Notes: generated from the sequence alone by a model not told the origin. 54,127 nt of DNA from Polynucleobacter aenigmaticus (GCF_002206635.1 NZ_NGUO01000007.1:1-54127); one strand, 5' to 3'. Counted from the first letter of the stretch, positions 9,963 through 18,697 are shown. A program made the numbers and translations.

Positions 9963-11162
9963 ATGAACCTTTTTACTTCAGTCCAACTAGCCCCTAAAGA
10001 CCCTATTTTTGGCCTCACAGAAGCCTATGTCGCCGATCAACGCGCAGACAAAGTCAACCTGGGCGTTGGCGTCTACTACACCGACGAAGGCAAGGTGCCT
10101 CTTTTAAAGGCGGTCATTCAGGCTGAAGAGGCAATTGTTGCAAAGCACTCACCACGGAGCTACATTCCAATCGAAGGTCCAAATCCCTACAACAGCGCAG
10201 TACAAAACCTATTGTTTGGCGCCGAATCCGCTTTGATTAAAGATGGTCGAGTAGTGACTGCTGAGTGCATTGGTGGAACTGGTGCATTGCGCGTTGGCGC
10301 AGACTTTATCAAACGTTTAAATTTGAATGCTCCTTGCGCAATCAGCAACCCTACTTGGGAAAATCACCGCGGTATTTTTGAGTCCGCCGGCTTTGAAGTG
10401 GTTGAGTACTCCTACTTTGATGGCGCCACTCGTGGCGTAGATTTTGATGGCATGGTGAAGTCATTAGAGTCTTTCCCGAAGTACACCACAGTATTGCTGC
10501 ATGCTTGCTGCCACAATCCAACTGGTGCAGATATTACTGAGGCGCAATGGCGTCAAGTAATTGATATCTGCAAGGCAAAAGAATTGATTCCGTTTTTGGA
10601 TATGGCCTACCAAGGCTTTGCGGTCGGCATTGAGCAAGACGGTATCGCAGTTCGTTTATTTGCTGAATCTGGTATGTCGTTCTTTGTCTCCAGCTCATTC
10701 TCAAAATCTTTCTCACTCTATGGAGAGCGAGTTGGCGCATTGTCCATCGTGACCCAAAGTAAAGATGAATCCACTCGCGTACTCTCACAATTGAAACGCG
10801 TGATTCGTACGAACTATTCTAATCCTCCAACGCATGGTGCCGCTATTGCTGCTGCAGTTCTCAATTCACCCGAGCTGAGAAAGCTTTGGGAAGATGAATT
10901 AGCTGAAATGCGTGATCGTATTAAATCAATGCGTCATGAACTCGTGGAAAAACTCGCTGCTGCTGGCGTTAAGCAAGACTTTGCTTTTATTGAAGCGCAG
11001 CGCGGCATGTTCTCTTACTCAGGCTTAAGTACTGAGCAAGTGGATCGTTTACAAAAGGAAGATGGAATTTATGCCCTCTCCACTGGCCGTATTTGTGTGG
11101 CCGCCCTCAATACTAAAAATATTGATAAGGTAGCCAAAGCAATCGCCCGCGTATTGGCGTAA
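9963..11162 (+). CDS. Aromatic/aspartate amino acid aminotransferase
   Basis: A 399-residue class I PLP aminotransferase of the AspC/TyrB type, which exchanges amino groups between aspartate or aromatic amino acids and 2-oxoglutarate. The N-terminus has the family's LAPKDPIFGLTEAY and KVNLGVGVYY motifs. The PLP lysine lies near residue 248 in SSSFSKSFSLYGERVG, and the substrate arginine is in the C-terminal segment GRICVAALN. It is divergent from uvrB and 42 bases before the PHB depolymerase gene. No clear Shine-Dalgarno sequence precedes the ATG. Substrate preference (Asp, Tyr or Phe) cannot be fixed from sequence alone. Confidence 0.93.
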   Translation: MNLFTSVQLAPKDPIFGLTEAYVADQRADKVNLGVGVYYTDEGKVPLLKAVIQAEEAIVAKHSPRSYIPIEGPNPYNSAVQNLLFGAESALIKDGRVVTAECIGGTGALRVGADFIKRLNLNAPCAISNPTWENHRGIFESAGFEVVEYSYFDGATRGVDFDGMVKSLESFPKYTTVLLHACCHNPTGADITEAQWRQVIDICKAKELIPFLDMAYQGFAVGIEQDGIAVRLFAESGMSFFVSSSFSKSFSLYGERVGALSIVTQSKDESTRVLSQLKRVIRTNYSNPPTHGAAIAAAVLNSPELRKLWEDELAEMRDRIKSMRHELVEKLAAAGVKQDFAFIEAQRGMFSYSGLSTEQVDRLQKEDGIYALSTGRICVAALNTKNIDKVAKAIARVLA

Positions 11163-11204
11163 TAACGAGTAATAAGCGGTTACACTGCATTATCAGGAGG
11201 CACC

Positions 11205-12503
11205 ATGCTATATCAGTTACACGAATTTCAAAAAGCACTACTTCAGCCCGTAAGTTCTTGGGCTCGTGCAGCCTCTGAAGCATTTATCAATGTCTCAAAT
11301 CCGGCCTCCAAGATTCCAGGATCAGATCGTTTAGCTGCTAGTTACGAACTCCTCTACCGCCTAGGTAAAAACTATAAGAAGCCAGAGTTTGGCATTCGCT
11401 CTGTGCAAGCCTATGGTCGCGAAGTTGCGATTCATGAAAGAACGATTGTTGCCAAGCCATTTTGTAATTTAATTCGCTTCAAACGCTTCTCCGATGACCT
11501 GGATGTTATTAAAAAATTAAAAGATGATCCAGTTGTCCTAGTAGTGGCTCCACTGTCTGGTCACCACTCCACTTTGCTACGTGACACTGTGCGCACACTA
11601 TTGCAAGATCATAAGGTTTACATTACCGACTGGATTGATGCTCGCATTGTTCCAGCGGAAGACGGTAGTTTTAGTTTGGATGACTACGTTCACTACATAC
11701 AAGACTTCATCCGCGCTATTGGCGCTGAGGATTTGCATGTGATTTCCGTATGCCAGCCAACTGTTCCTACATTAGGCGCAATCTCTTTGATGGCCACTGC
11801 CGGTGAAAAAACACCTGCGTCCATGATCATGATGGGCGGCCCAATCGATGCACGCAAGTCTCCAACTGCAGTAAATAATCTGGCCGATCAAAAGTCTTAT
11901 GACTGGTTTGAAAGCCATGTGATTTATAAAGTCCCGCCAAGCTACCCAGGCGCTGGTCGCAAGGTTTACCCAGGCTTCTTACAGCACACTGGCTTTATTG
12001 CTATGAACCCACAAAATCACATGCAATCTCATTGGGATTACTTTCAAAACTTAGTGCGTGGCGACGAGCAGGATGCTGAGTCTCACATTCGCTTCTACGA
12101 TGAGTACAACGCAGTGCTGGATATGGATGCACAGTACTACTTGGACACTATTAAGACTGTGTTCCAAGACTATTCATTACCGAATGGCACCTGGTCAGTA
12201 GCAGGCGACTTGGTGAAGCCGCAAGATATTAAGAAAACCGCGCTCCTCACCATTGAAGGTGAGTTGGATGATATTTCTGGTAGCGGACAGACTCGCTCAG
12301 CACACGACTTATGCGCAGGTATTCCGAAGGCTGCTAAAGATCACTACGAAGTTTTAGGCGCTGGTCACTACGGCATCTTCTCTGGTCGTCGTTGGCGTGA
12401 AAAGGTTTACCCAAAAATTAAATCTTTTATACGTGAACACCAAAGCGTGCAGAAGAAAACCCGCGCTAGACCACCAAAACTTGAAGGTTCAAAGTCTGCA
12501 TAA
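11205..12503 (+). CDS. phaZ: Intracellular polyhydroxybutyrate depolymerase
   Basis: A 432-residue alpha/beta-hydrolase that breaks down intracellular PHB granules for carbon and energy. The lipase-box-like motif is ISVCQPTVP, with cysteine at residue 183 in the nucleophile position. This is the arrangement and residue number I recall for Cupriavidus necator PhaZa1, where the nucleophile is Cys183. The late histidine is in VLGAGHYGIFSGRRW. An AGGAGG ribosome site sits just before the ATG. The gene is followed by a hairpin terminator. No PHA synthase is in this window, so granule synthesis must be encoded elsewhere. Confidence 0.92.
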   Translation: MLYQLHEFQKALLQPVSSWARAASEAFINVSNPASKIPGSDRLAASYELLYRLGKNYKKPEFGIRSVQAYGREVAIHERTIVAKPFCNLIRFKRFSDDLDVIKKLKDDPVVLVVAPLSGHHSTLLRDTVRTLLQDHKVYITDWIDARIVPAEDGSFSLDDYVHYIQDFIRAIGAEDLHVISVCQPTVPTLGAISLMATAGEKTPASMIMMGGPIDARKSPTAVNNLADQKSYDWFESHVIYKVPPSYPGAGRKVYPGFLQHTGFIAMNPQNHMQSHWDYFQNLVRGDEQDAESHIRFYDEYNAVLDMDAQYYLDTIKTVFQDYSLPNGTWSVAGDLVKPQDIKKTALLTIEGELDDISGSGQTRSAHDLCAGIPKAAKDHYEVLGAGHYGIFSGRRWREKVYPKIKSFIREHQSVQKKTRARPPKLEGSKSA

Positions 12504-12510
12504 AACAGCA

Positions 12511-12540
12511 GCGCGACTCTAGGGTCGCGCTTCTAGTTTT
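12511..12540 (+). terminator. Hairpin terminator after phaZ
   Basis: Stem GCGCGAC (12511-12517) pairs with GTCGCGC (12524-12530) around a six-base loop. It is followed by the T-rich tail TTCTAGTTTT. It lies 8 bases after the phaZ stop codon and 27 bases before rnfB. The tail is broken by other bases, so termination may be partial. Confidence 0.65.
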
Positions 12541-12557
12541 AGGACGCATACATTGCA

Positions 12558-13247
12558 ATGAACAACGAGCAGACGAAAGAACTTGCAGATCGTCTCGAGG
12601 ATGCGCTCCCCCAAACCCAATGTACCAAGTGCGGCTATCCAGATTGCCGAGCCTATGCGGATGCCCTAGCGATGGGCGAAGCATTGCCCAATCGCTGCCC
12701 TCCAGGAGGCGTAGAGGGCATCACCAGACTGAGCGAGATTCTTGCGCCCATCTACCCAAAAGATGCCTTTGCCCTACCCGCCATTGACCCTGAGTGCGGA
12801 ATGGAACGCCCAAGGCCGGTGGCGCTCATTGACCCCAAGACTTGTATTGGTTGCACGTTGTGTATTCAGGCTTGTCCTGTAGATGCAATTGTGGGAGCCT
12901 CCAAGCAAATGCATGTGGTCCTAGGTGATTGGTGCACGGGCTGTGATCTCTGCATCCCTCCCTGCCCAGTGGATTGCATCACCATGGTTAATGTCACTGA
13001 GAACAAAACGGGATGGGCGGCCTGGTCGCCAGCATTAGCGGATACGGCGCGAGCAAGATATGAAGCACGTGATGTCCGATTGGATCGCGAGCAACGCGAC
13101 AATGACGAGCGCTTGGCAAAGAAGGCTGCTGCCAAGTTACAAGTGATCAACGCTGAGCATCCAGAATCAGAAGAAGCCATAAAAGAACAAGAAAGAAAGC
13201 GCGCCATTATTGCAGCTGCAATTGCTAGGGCACAGCAAAAGAAATGA
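12558..13247 (+). CDS. rnfB: RnfB/RsxB-like ferredoxin protein
   Basis: A 229-residue iron-sulfur protein. Residues 15-60 form the Fe-S domain with CTKCGYPDC and a fourth cysteine in NRCPPGG. Residues 90-160 hold two 4Fe-4S ferredoxin motifs (CIGCTLCIQACPVD and CTGCDLCIPPCPVD). The C-terminal 65 residues are charged and helical. Unlike E. coli RsxB there is no N-terminal membrane helix, and no other rnf/rsx gene is nearby, so the usual membrane complex is not encoded here. Its stop overlaps the start of nth (ATGATGA), implying coupling. This rnfB-nth pairing without the rest of the complex is known from betaproteobacteria; the electron partner is unknown. Confidence 0.9.
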   Translation: MNNEQTKELADRLEDALPQTQCTKCGYPDCRAYADALAMGEALPNRCPPGGVEGITRLSEILAPIYPKDAFALPAIDPECGMERPRPVALIDPKTCIGCTLCIQACPVDAIVGASKQMHVVLGDWCTGCDLCIPPCPVDCITMVNVTENKTGWAAWSPALADTARARYEARDVRLDREQRDNDERLAKKAAAKLQVINAEHPESEEAIKEQERKRAIIAAAIARAQQKK

Positions 13248-13903
13248 TGAATCTCGAAAAGCGCCAAGCTTTCTTTGAGCTGCTCAGAGAAAATAATCCT
13301 CATCCAGAAACTGAGCTGGAATACAGCTCACCATTTGAACTGCTCATTGCCGTACTGCTATCAGCCCAAGCTACCGATGTCTCCGTAAACAAAGGCACCC
13401 GCAAACTCTTTCAGATTGCCAATACGCCTCAAGCCCTACTTGACATGGGTGAGGAAGGCGTCAAGCCTTATATTCAGCACATTGGATTATTTAACTCTAA
13501 AGGTCGACATATACAAGAGACTTGTCGACTTCTGCTGGATCAGCATGGGGGTGAAGTCCCACAAAATCGAGAAGACTTAGAAGCACTCCCTGGCGTTGGC
13601 AGAAAAACGGCCAACGTGATTCTGAATACCGCCTTTGGACAGCCCACTATGGCTGTGGATACCCATATCTTCAGAGTCTCCAACCGCACCGGCTTAGCGC
13701 CTGGTAAGGATGTTGTGAAGGTTGAAGAGCAACTTCTCAAACGCGTGCCAAAAGAGTTTTTACAAGACGCTCATCATTGGCTTATTCTCCATGGAAGATA
13801 TACCTGTAAAGCACGCAACCCCGATTGTGAGCAATGCATTACTGAACCACTGTGCGGCTTTAAACAAAAAACTGGCAAAGGAAAAGTTCGTGGCGATATT
13901 TAA
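13244..13903 (+). CDS. nth: Endonuclease III (DNA glycosylase/AP lyase)
   Basis: A 219-residue base-excision repair enzyme that removes oxidised pyrimidines. The helix-hairpin-helix motif LPGVGRKTANVIL contains the catalytic lysine, and the catalytic aspartate is in AVDTHIFRVSNR. The C-terminal 4Fe-4S loop has the pattern C-x6-C-x2-C-x5-C (CKARNPDCEQCITEPLC). The gene overlaps rnfB by 4 bases upstream and the DUF1841 gene by 14 bases downstream. It begins MMNLEKR, so the second ATG is an equally good start. Length is normal. Confidence 0.96.
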   Translation: MMNLEKRQAFFELLRENNPHPETELEYSSPFELLIAVLLSAQATDVSVNKGTRKLFQIANTPQALLDMGEEGVKPYIQHIGLFNSKGRHIQETCRLLLDQHGGEVPQNREDLEALPGVGRKTANVILNTAFGQPTMAVDTHIFRVSNRTGLAPGKDVVKVEEQLLKRVPKEFLQDAHHWLILHGRYTCKARNPDCEQCITEPLCGFKQKTGKGKVRGDI

Positions 13904-14321
13904 CCCCACCCGCGAAGAAGTGCGTCGTTTTTTCTGCGACACCTGGAAAAAGAAAACGGAGAATCATATTCTGACGTCGATGGAAACACTTGCTAGCGAT
14001 TGGATGGCACAACATCCGGAATATCACAATCTCTTGACGGATCCCGAAGGCGCGGTTGCTCAAGACTACACACCAGAGCGCGGCGAAACCAATCCCTTTC
14101 TACATCTCTCCATGCACCTATCTATCAGCGAACAGATTTCGATTGATCAGCCGCCCGGAATCAAAGCCATTGCAGAAAAACTCTCCAAGAAATTAGGCTC
14201 TGAACACGAAGCGCAACACGCCATGATGGAGTGTTTAGGACAAGTCATGTGGGAAGCGCAGCGCGAAGGTCAAGCACTCAGCCCCGAGAAGTATCTTGAG
14301 GCCCTGAAGAGGTTGAATTGA
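13890..14321 (+). CDS. DUF1841 family protein
   Basis: I place the start at the GTG at 13890, inside the end of nth. It is preceded by the purine-rich AAAGGAAAAG, and the product then begins (V)AIFNPTREEVRRFF, which fits the usual DUF1841 beginning and length (143 residues). The reading frame is open further upstream, but that part is antisense-like filler over nth. The protein is mainly helical and carries NPFLHLSMHLSISEQ and QHAMMECLGQVMWEAQR, the conserved histidine-rich and C-terminal segments of the family. Function is unknown. The 14-base overlap suggests an rnfB-nth-DUF1841 operon. Confidence 0.85.
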   Translation: MAIFNPTREEVRRFFCDTWKKKTENHILTSMETLASDWMAQHPEYHNLLTDPEGAVAQDYTPERGETNPFLHLSMHLSISEQISIDQPPGIKAIAEKLSKKLGSEHEAQHAMMECLGQVMWEAQREGQALSPEKYLEALKRLN

Positions 14322-14353
14322 AAAAACTTCATTAGCTCCTCAGGCCCAAGAGG

Positions 14354-14374
14354 CAACTTTTGGGGGTCAGTTCA
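14354..14374 (-). repeat. Solitary IS terminal-repeat remnant
   Basis: Twenty-one bases here are identical to 373-393, the outer part of the terminal repeat of the IS at the left window edge. On the minus strand they begin TGAACTGACCCCCAAAAGT. No transposase sequence or second repeat lies nearby: left of it is the end of the DUF1841 gene (stop at 14321) and right of it the 3' end of a secreted-protein gene. It looks like the scar of a deleted IS copy. Confidence 0.75.
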
Positions 14375-14388
14375 GCAGGTAGTTTTGA

Positions 14389-14841
14389 TCATCCAGGAAC
14401 AACGCGATAGTAGAAGGCATTCCCACCATAGAGGGGTCTCATTCTGAAGCCTTGGCATTGGTAGAAATTAATACCATTTCTTGGAGCTAGAAAGCATCCG
14501 GGCAATAGATTAGGAAAAGTTGAGCCAATTGGCGGAATCGAATACCCAACAGGCGCAGACGGTCCGGGAGCAACTACTACCGGTGAGGGTTGCTGAACAT
14601 AAACAGGGGTCGGAGCTTGCTCGACCACCACTTGTGGAGATGTGGAGCCCTCGACAACCTCGGCACCGGCTACAACTGTTGCAGGCCCCGCCCAACCAGG
14701 CCCGCAGCGCCAACAACCGCCACCCCAACCTGGGCCTCGCCAACCCCCCCGATAACCATGCCAATACGCCTGAGCATCAGTGGTAACTGTTAAGGTTATT
14801 AAACCAACTAACCCCAATAAAACATAGGCAAAAATTTTCAT
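14389..14841 (-). CDS. Secreted Gly/Trp/Pro-rich hypothetical protein
   Basis: A 150-residue protein of unknown function. I chose the ATG at 14841, which has GGGGA five bases upstream, over a TTG four codons earlier. It begins with a Sec signal peptide (MKIFAYVLLGLVGLITLTV, cleavage after TTDAQA). The mature part has a Gly/Trp/Arg-rich stretch (HGYRGGWRGPGWGGG with nearby cysteines), then a Val/Pro/Gln-rich linker. It ends in a small domain with two cysteines (LLPGCFLAP and NFYQCQGF) that may form a disulfide. Its start is 17 bases after the DUF2092 gene, so they are probably co-transcribed. The layout recalls small outer-surface proteins, but no family is recognised. Confidence 0.7.
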   Translation of the reverse strand: MKIFAYVLLGLVGLITLTVTTDAQAYWHGYRGGWRGPGWGGGCWRCGPGWAGPATVVAGAEVVEGSTSPQVVVEQAPTPVYVQQPSPVVVAPGPSAPVGYSIPPIGSTFPNLLPGCFLAPRNGINFYQCQGFRMRPLYGGNAFYYRVVPG

Positions 14842-14858
14842 ATCAGTCCCCAATACAT

Positions 14859-15662
14859 CTATTTAAGTGGTGCATCTGGCTGGGCAAATTCGATGGTAAG
14901 CGCCTTAGAGAATCGGCTAGCATCAAAGCGGGCTTCAGGAATGCTTGTCTTGAGCTTCCAATTTTTATATTGAAGTGTTGTTCGAGGCAAAGACTTAGCA
15001 CCAAGGTAAATCCAAGATGCCATGTAAGGAAGATTATCTTTGACGCCAATCCAAATTTGACCCTGTAATTCTCGGCCAGCCATCACAATGACATTGGTCT
15101 CTACACCACCAACCAGCTTAGTCTTTCCTACAATAAATGCATCCGTTAGGCCTTGGGTTAAATGCGCATAAGGATTCGAGAGAATGAGATCATCGCCGGG
15201 GAAAAATAGGCCAGCCTTTTCATATGCAAATTTTGCTGCTTCATCAATCGTATCGGGGCAATCACTAACGGCAACGAGATTCTTTTCGGGACTATAGGCA
15301 AACAACTTCTTCCCATTAAATAGCACTTCACTTGATGGCCCATCACCCCAGACAACCACATCAAACTTATTAGGGCGCTGAAGCGCTACTTTTGCAGCGG
15401 TTGAATAAATTACTGGAAGACCATCAATTGATGGGAACTCAGATAGAACTAAAGCCTCAAATTGCATAGACTTCGCAGCAGACAACTTATCCGTCATTGC
15501 CTTTAGTAGATCTAGAGCAGCCGGCTCAATTGCCGTCATACCCTTTGGCAACTGAGGTCTTTTTGGTGCCTCGGGCCGATTACCACCCCCGGGCTGAGCA
15601 CTTGCAGCGCTAAAAATTAAGCACGAAATCAGCGCTACGGCGATCTTGCTAAGCGAATACAT
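14859..15662 (-). CDS. DUF2092 family secreted protein
   Basis: A 267-residue protein with a signal peptide (cleavage after AASAQP) and a DUF2092-like body. Residues about 45-110 run from LDLLKAMTDKLSAAKSMQFE to KVALQRPNKFDVVVWGDG, followed by VLFNGKKLFAYSPEKNLVAV. This resembles the lipoprotein-carrier (LolA/RseB-like) fold that DUF2092 is thought to share. A role in periplasmic lipid or lipoprotein handling would be a guess. A proline-rich linker (GGGNRPEAPKRPQLPKG) follows the signal peptide. It is upstream of the Gly/Trp-rich protein gene in a two-gene unit. Confidence 0.8.
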   Translation of the reverse strand: MYSLSKIAVALISCLIFSAASAQPGGGNRPEAPKRPQLPKGMTAIEPAALDLLKAMTDKLSAAKSMQFEALVLSEFPSIDGLPVIYSTAAKVALQRPNKFDVVVWGDGPSSEVLFNGKKLFAYSPEKNLVAVSDCPDTIDEAAKFAYEKAGLFFPGDDLILSNPYAHLTQGLTDAFIVGKTKLVGGVETNVIVMAGRELQGQIWIGVKDNLPYMASWIYLGAKSLPRTTLQYKNWKLKTSIPEARFDASRFSKALTIEFAQPDAPLK

Positions 15663-15767
15663 AAATAGCCTTCGGATTTAGTAAATGTATGAGAAATTTT
15701 ATTTCAATAGTGATTGCAATAAGCCTCAGAGAAAGCGGGCAAACCCTTATAGAGAGAAATTCTGTGA

Positions 15768-16415
15768 TTACTGACCAGCGCCTTTAATGTATAAATTCTC
15801 AATGTCAGAAACCAACTTACTCAGACGCTCTTTATCGGCAATGCTCAGGACTTGATCATTCTTCTGGGATTGCAGTGAAACCTCGGCATCCTCAAGATCT
15901 AGAACCACTTCAATTGCGCGCTTACTTTTATCTTTGTCAGCTCCATCGATTAGCTGATACAAATTAAAATAAAGAGCAGATAAACTTTGATTTTCTAAAA
16001 TAGGGCTTAAAGGAAACTTGCTTTTAAATACACTAGATAAAGCAGACTTAGCATCGCCGACTGTTTTCGCATGCCGTAAAAAGTACTTCATATTCTGAAT
16101 GCGATTACCGATCTCAAATTGATAATCGATTAGTTGTGCTTTATTTTTTTGCTCAGCTTCATACTGATGCTGAATTTGCTGAAGCGCAGCAGCGCCACCG
16201 GTAATGACTATGGATGATAAAAACCACATTCCCACAGAAGAGTTGAGAAACTCCATGAGTTTGGCCGAGAACTTTTTCTCAACCTGCTTGACCTCTTCTT
16301 CCAGGTGATTGAGGCCTGATTTCAAGCTTGCAGCCTCCGCCTCTAGCTTCACCTTTAGCCCATGGCGGAATCGCTCTTCAGCCTCAATTATGGCTTTTCT
16401 ATCTTCACTCAACAT
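15768..16415 (-). CDS. Hypothetical membrane protein with coiled coil
   Basis: A 215-residue protein I cannot assign. Residues 1-55 are charged and strongly helical (EEVKQVEKKFSAKLMEF), probably a coiled coil. Residues about 58-80 (SVGMWFLSSIVITGGAAA) form one membrane segment. The remainder is a soluble helical region (KSKRAIEVVLDLEDAEVSL) with no cysteine. There is no signal peptide. The neighbours are also unknown genes, 41 bases to the right and about 105 bases to the left, all on the minus strand. It may be an accessory gene. Confidence 0.65.
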   Translation of the reverse strand: MLSEDRKAIIEAEERFRHGLKVKLEAEAASLKSGLNHLEEEVKQVEKKFSAKLMEFLNSSVGMWFLSSIVITGGAAALQQIQHQYEAEQKNKAQLIDYQFEIGNRIQNMKYFLRHAKTVGDAKSALSSVFKSKFPLSPILENQSLSALYFNLYQLIDGADKDKSKRAIEVVLDLEDAEVSLQSQKNDQVLSIADKERLSKLVSDIENLYIKGAGQ

Positions 16416-16456
16416 GTAACGCTACCTATTCAATGGATTCAAATAGTACTACAGCG

Positions 16457-16777
16457 TTAATAGGATGTGCATTCATTTCCCTGGAATTGCGCCTGTATGA
16501 CTACATTATTTTGAATTGAAAAAATAGTAGAGCAATACAAGGGGGTAACAGTCCTGCCCCAATAGCCGCCCTGTACATACGTGCCGTCATTTCGTGCGTA
16601 AGTCAGGTATCTAGTGGGGCCGCTAATCACAATAGATGATGGAATGCCCCAACCAGCCTCTAAGGCCTGCTCGGATTGACCGACCCAGGTCTGAAGGTTT
16701 GCTTGATAGTTAGCCACTGTTGAGCAGCCAACCAACATTATTGCGGCATACAAATAAATCTGTCTTAAAAATTTCAT
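16457..16777 (-). CDS. Small lipoprotein, hypothetical
   Basis: A 106-residue protein with a lipoprotein signal (MKFLRQIYLYAAIMLVGCS; lipid cysteine at 18). The mature part has VGQSEQALEAGWGIPSS and TRYLTYAR followed by a C-terminal FSIQNNVVIQAQFQGNEC. The order WG.P, YLTY and a Cys near the end resembles small SmpA/OmlA-like outer membrane lipoproteins, in which a helix precedes a small sheet. I give this only as a resemblance. It is 19 bases downstream of the HIT gene and may share its transcript. Confidence 0.7.
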   Translation of the reverse strand: MKFLRQIYLYAAIMLVGCSTVANYQANLQTWVGQSEQALEAGWGIPSSIVISGPTRYLTYARNDGTYVQGGYWGRTVTPLYCSTIFSIQNNVVIQAQFQGNECTSY

Positions 16778-16796
16778 GGATATCTTCGCTGGATGA

Positions 16797-17237
16797 TTAG
16801 AAAAGCGCTGCTATTGCAGACTTAATTGCCCTAGGCAGCTCTTGAGCCAATTGTTTTCTTACCTCTAAATTTGCTACTGGGACTTGCTGAATCTTTTGCG
16901 ACCAAGCTGACCCCGGAAAGAATGCATCATCCTTATATCTCGGAATGACATGCCAATGAATATGAGGAACCATATTGCCCAGCGTAGCAATATTGATCTT
17001 GTCTGGGTGCATTACGTTTCGTATCGCTTCCTCTGCTACAAAGACTAAAGCCATCAGGTGCTCGCGCTCACCATGCGTCAGATCAGTCATTTCAGCAATA
17101 TGATGATTCCAGATCACTCGGCAAAAACCAGGCAGATCAGAATCATTCACGAGGATGACTCGGCAGTCGTCTCCACGCCAAATCAATTGACCCTCTTCAG
17201 GCTTGAGCTCTTCCCTACAAAGTACGCAATTAGTCAT
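16797..17237 (-). CDS. HIT family hydrolase
   Basis: A 146-residue histidine-triad nucleotide-binding protein. The catalytic triad sits in NMVPHIHWHVIPRYKDD (about residues 95-111). The N-terminal CVLCREE may bind zinc together with later residues, as in Hint-type proteins. HIT proteins hydrolyse phosphoramidates or dinucleoside polyphosphates; the natural substrate here is not known. It lies downstream of aceA and is separated from it by a strong hairpin terminator, so it probably has its own promoter. Confidence 0.92.
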   Translation of the reverse strand: MTNCVLCREELKPEEGQLIWRGDDCRVILVNDSDLPGFCRVIWNHHIAEMTDLTHGEREHLMALVFVAEEAIRNVMHPDKINIATLGNMVPHIHWHVIPRYKDDAFFPGSAWSQKIQQVPVANLEVRKQLAQELPRAIKSAIAALF

Positions 17238-17249
17238 GGGGAGAATGTA

Positions 17250-17318
17250 AACGAAAACGGCATCTAAGTCACCCTTGTGGGGTTATTTAGATGCCGCGGC
17301 AGTATTAATATTTACTGC
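17250..17318 (-). terminator. Double-hairpin terminator after aceA
   Basis: Reading leftwards from aceA, the first hairpin pairs GCAGTA with TACTGC (17318-17299). The second pairs CGGCATCTAA with TTAGATGCCG (17296-17258, ten base pairs, 19-base loop). It runs straight into the T-rich tail TTTTCGTT on the minus strand. The second hairpin is the terminator proper. Together they would stop read-through from aceA into the HIT gene. Confidence 0.8.
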
Positions 17319-17342
17319 TACTACAAACTACTTAGGGATTTC

Positions 17343-18641
17343 TTAGTGGAACTGCTCTTCTTCTGTAGAACCAGTTAATGCTGTTACTGAAGACTTGCCA
17401 CCTTGAATCACGGTAGTCACGTCATCGAAGTAACCAGTACCTACTTCTTGCTGATGCGATACGAATGTGTAACCACGATCACGAGCAGCAAATTCAGGCT
17501 CTTGTACTTTCTCGATGTATGCAGTCATACCGCGTTGCATGTAGTCTTGCGCTAAGTCGAACATGTTGTACCACATAGAGTGAATACCAGCGAGGGTAAT
17601 AAATTGATACTTGTAACCCATCGCACCTAATTCGCGTTGGAACTTCGCAATAGTTGCGTCATCCAAGTTCTTCTTCCAGTTGAAAGATGGTGAGCAGTTG
17701 TAAGCCAACATCTTGCCTGGGAACTTCGCACGAATTGCTTCAGCGAACTGACGAGCAAATTCCAAATCAGGAGTACCTGTTTCACACCAAACCATATCAG
17801 CGTAAGCAGCGTATGCCAAACCACGGGAGATTGCTTGATCCAAGCCCTTGCGTGTTTTGTAAAAGCCTTCTGGAGTGCGCTCGCCTGTTAAGAATGGCTT
17901 GTCGTTTTCATCATAGTCAGACGTCAACAAATCAGCGGCTTCAGCATCGGTACGAGCCAAAATAATAGTTGAAACACCCATGACATCAGCAGCTAAACGT
18001 GCAGAGATCAGCTTCTGAACTGACTCAGCTGTAGGCAACAATACTTTTCCGCCCAAGTGACCACACTTCTTCACTGAAGACAATTGGTCTTCGAAGTGAA
18101 CGCCAGCAGCACCTTGCTTGATCAATGCTTTGCTTAATTCAAATGCATTCAATACGCCACCGAAACCGGCTTCAGCATCAGCAACGATAGGAGCAAAATA
18201 CTCGATATAAGCAGCGTCGCCCTTGTTAACGCCTCTTGCAGTTTGAATTTCATCAGCACGTTGGAATGAGTTGTTAATACGCTCAACCATCTTAGGAACT
18301 GAGTCAACCGGATACAAGGATTGGTCTGGATACATCGCTGCGTATGAGTTACCGTCAGCAGCAACTTGCCAACCTGACAAGTAGATGGCCTGAACGCCAG
18401 CTTTAACCTGTTGCATTGCTTGACCACCAGTCAAAGCACCTAAACAGTTAACGTAAGCTTCGCTATTCACTAGCTCCCACAATCTTTCAGCGCCATGCTT
18501 GGCCAATGTGTGCTCAATCTTCAACGAGCCACGAAGACGTACTACGTCTTCAGCTGTGTAGCCACGGGTAATGCCTTTCCAACGTGGATTGGTATCCCAG
18601 TCTTTTTGAATTGCTGCGATTTCTGCTTTGCGGTCTGCCAT
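17343..18641 (-). CDS. aceA: Isocitrate lyase
   Basis: A 432-residue glyoxylate-cycle enzyme splitting isocitrate to glyoxylate and succinate, needed for growth on acetate or fatty acids and for use of PHB-derived acetyl-CoA. The catalytic loop is [10 protein letters not shown], preceded by the metal-binding region [10 protein letters not shown]. Other family segments are [24 protein letters not shown] and [13 protein letters not shown] strong AGGGAGAA ribosome site precedes the ATG. The 290 bases upstream are gene-free and AT-rich, with palindromes that may be regulatory. Malate synthase is not in the window. Confidence 0.97.
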   Translation of the reverse strand: MADRKAEIAAIQKDWDTNPRWKGITRGYTAEDVVRLRGSLKIEHTLAKHGAERLWELVNSEAYVNCLGALTGGQAMQQVKAGVQAIYLSGWQVAADGNSYAAMYPDQSLYPVDSVPKMVERINNSFQRADEIQTARGVNKGDAAYIEYFAPIVADAEAGFGGVLNAFELSKALIKQGAAGVHFEDQLSSVKKCGHLGGKVLLPTAESVQKLISARLAADVMGVSTIILARTDAEAADLLTSDYDENDKPFLTGERTPEGFYKTRKGLDQAISRGLAYAAYADMVWCETGTPDLEFARQFAEAIRAKFPGKMLAYNCSPSFNWKKNLDDATIAKFQRELGAMGYKYQFITLAGIHSMWYNMFDLAQDYMQRGMTAYIEKVQEPEFAARDRGYTFVSHQQEVGTGYFDDVTTVIQGGKSSVTALTGSTEEEQFH

Positions 18642-18697
18642 GTTTTTCTCCCTAAGTTAAACAAGTACTTCTAATCACTAATATTGAGACACTAAAT

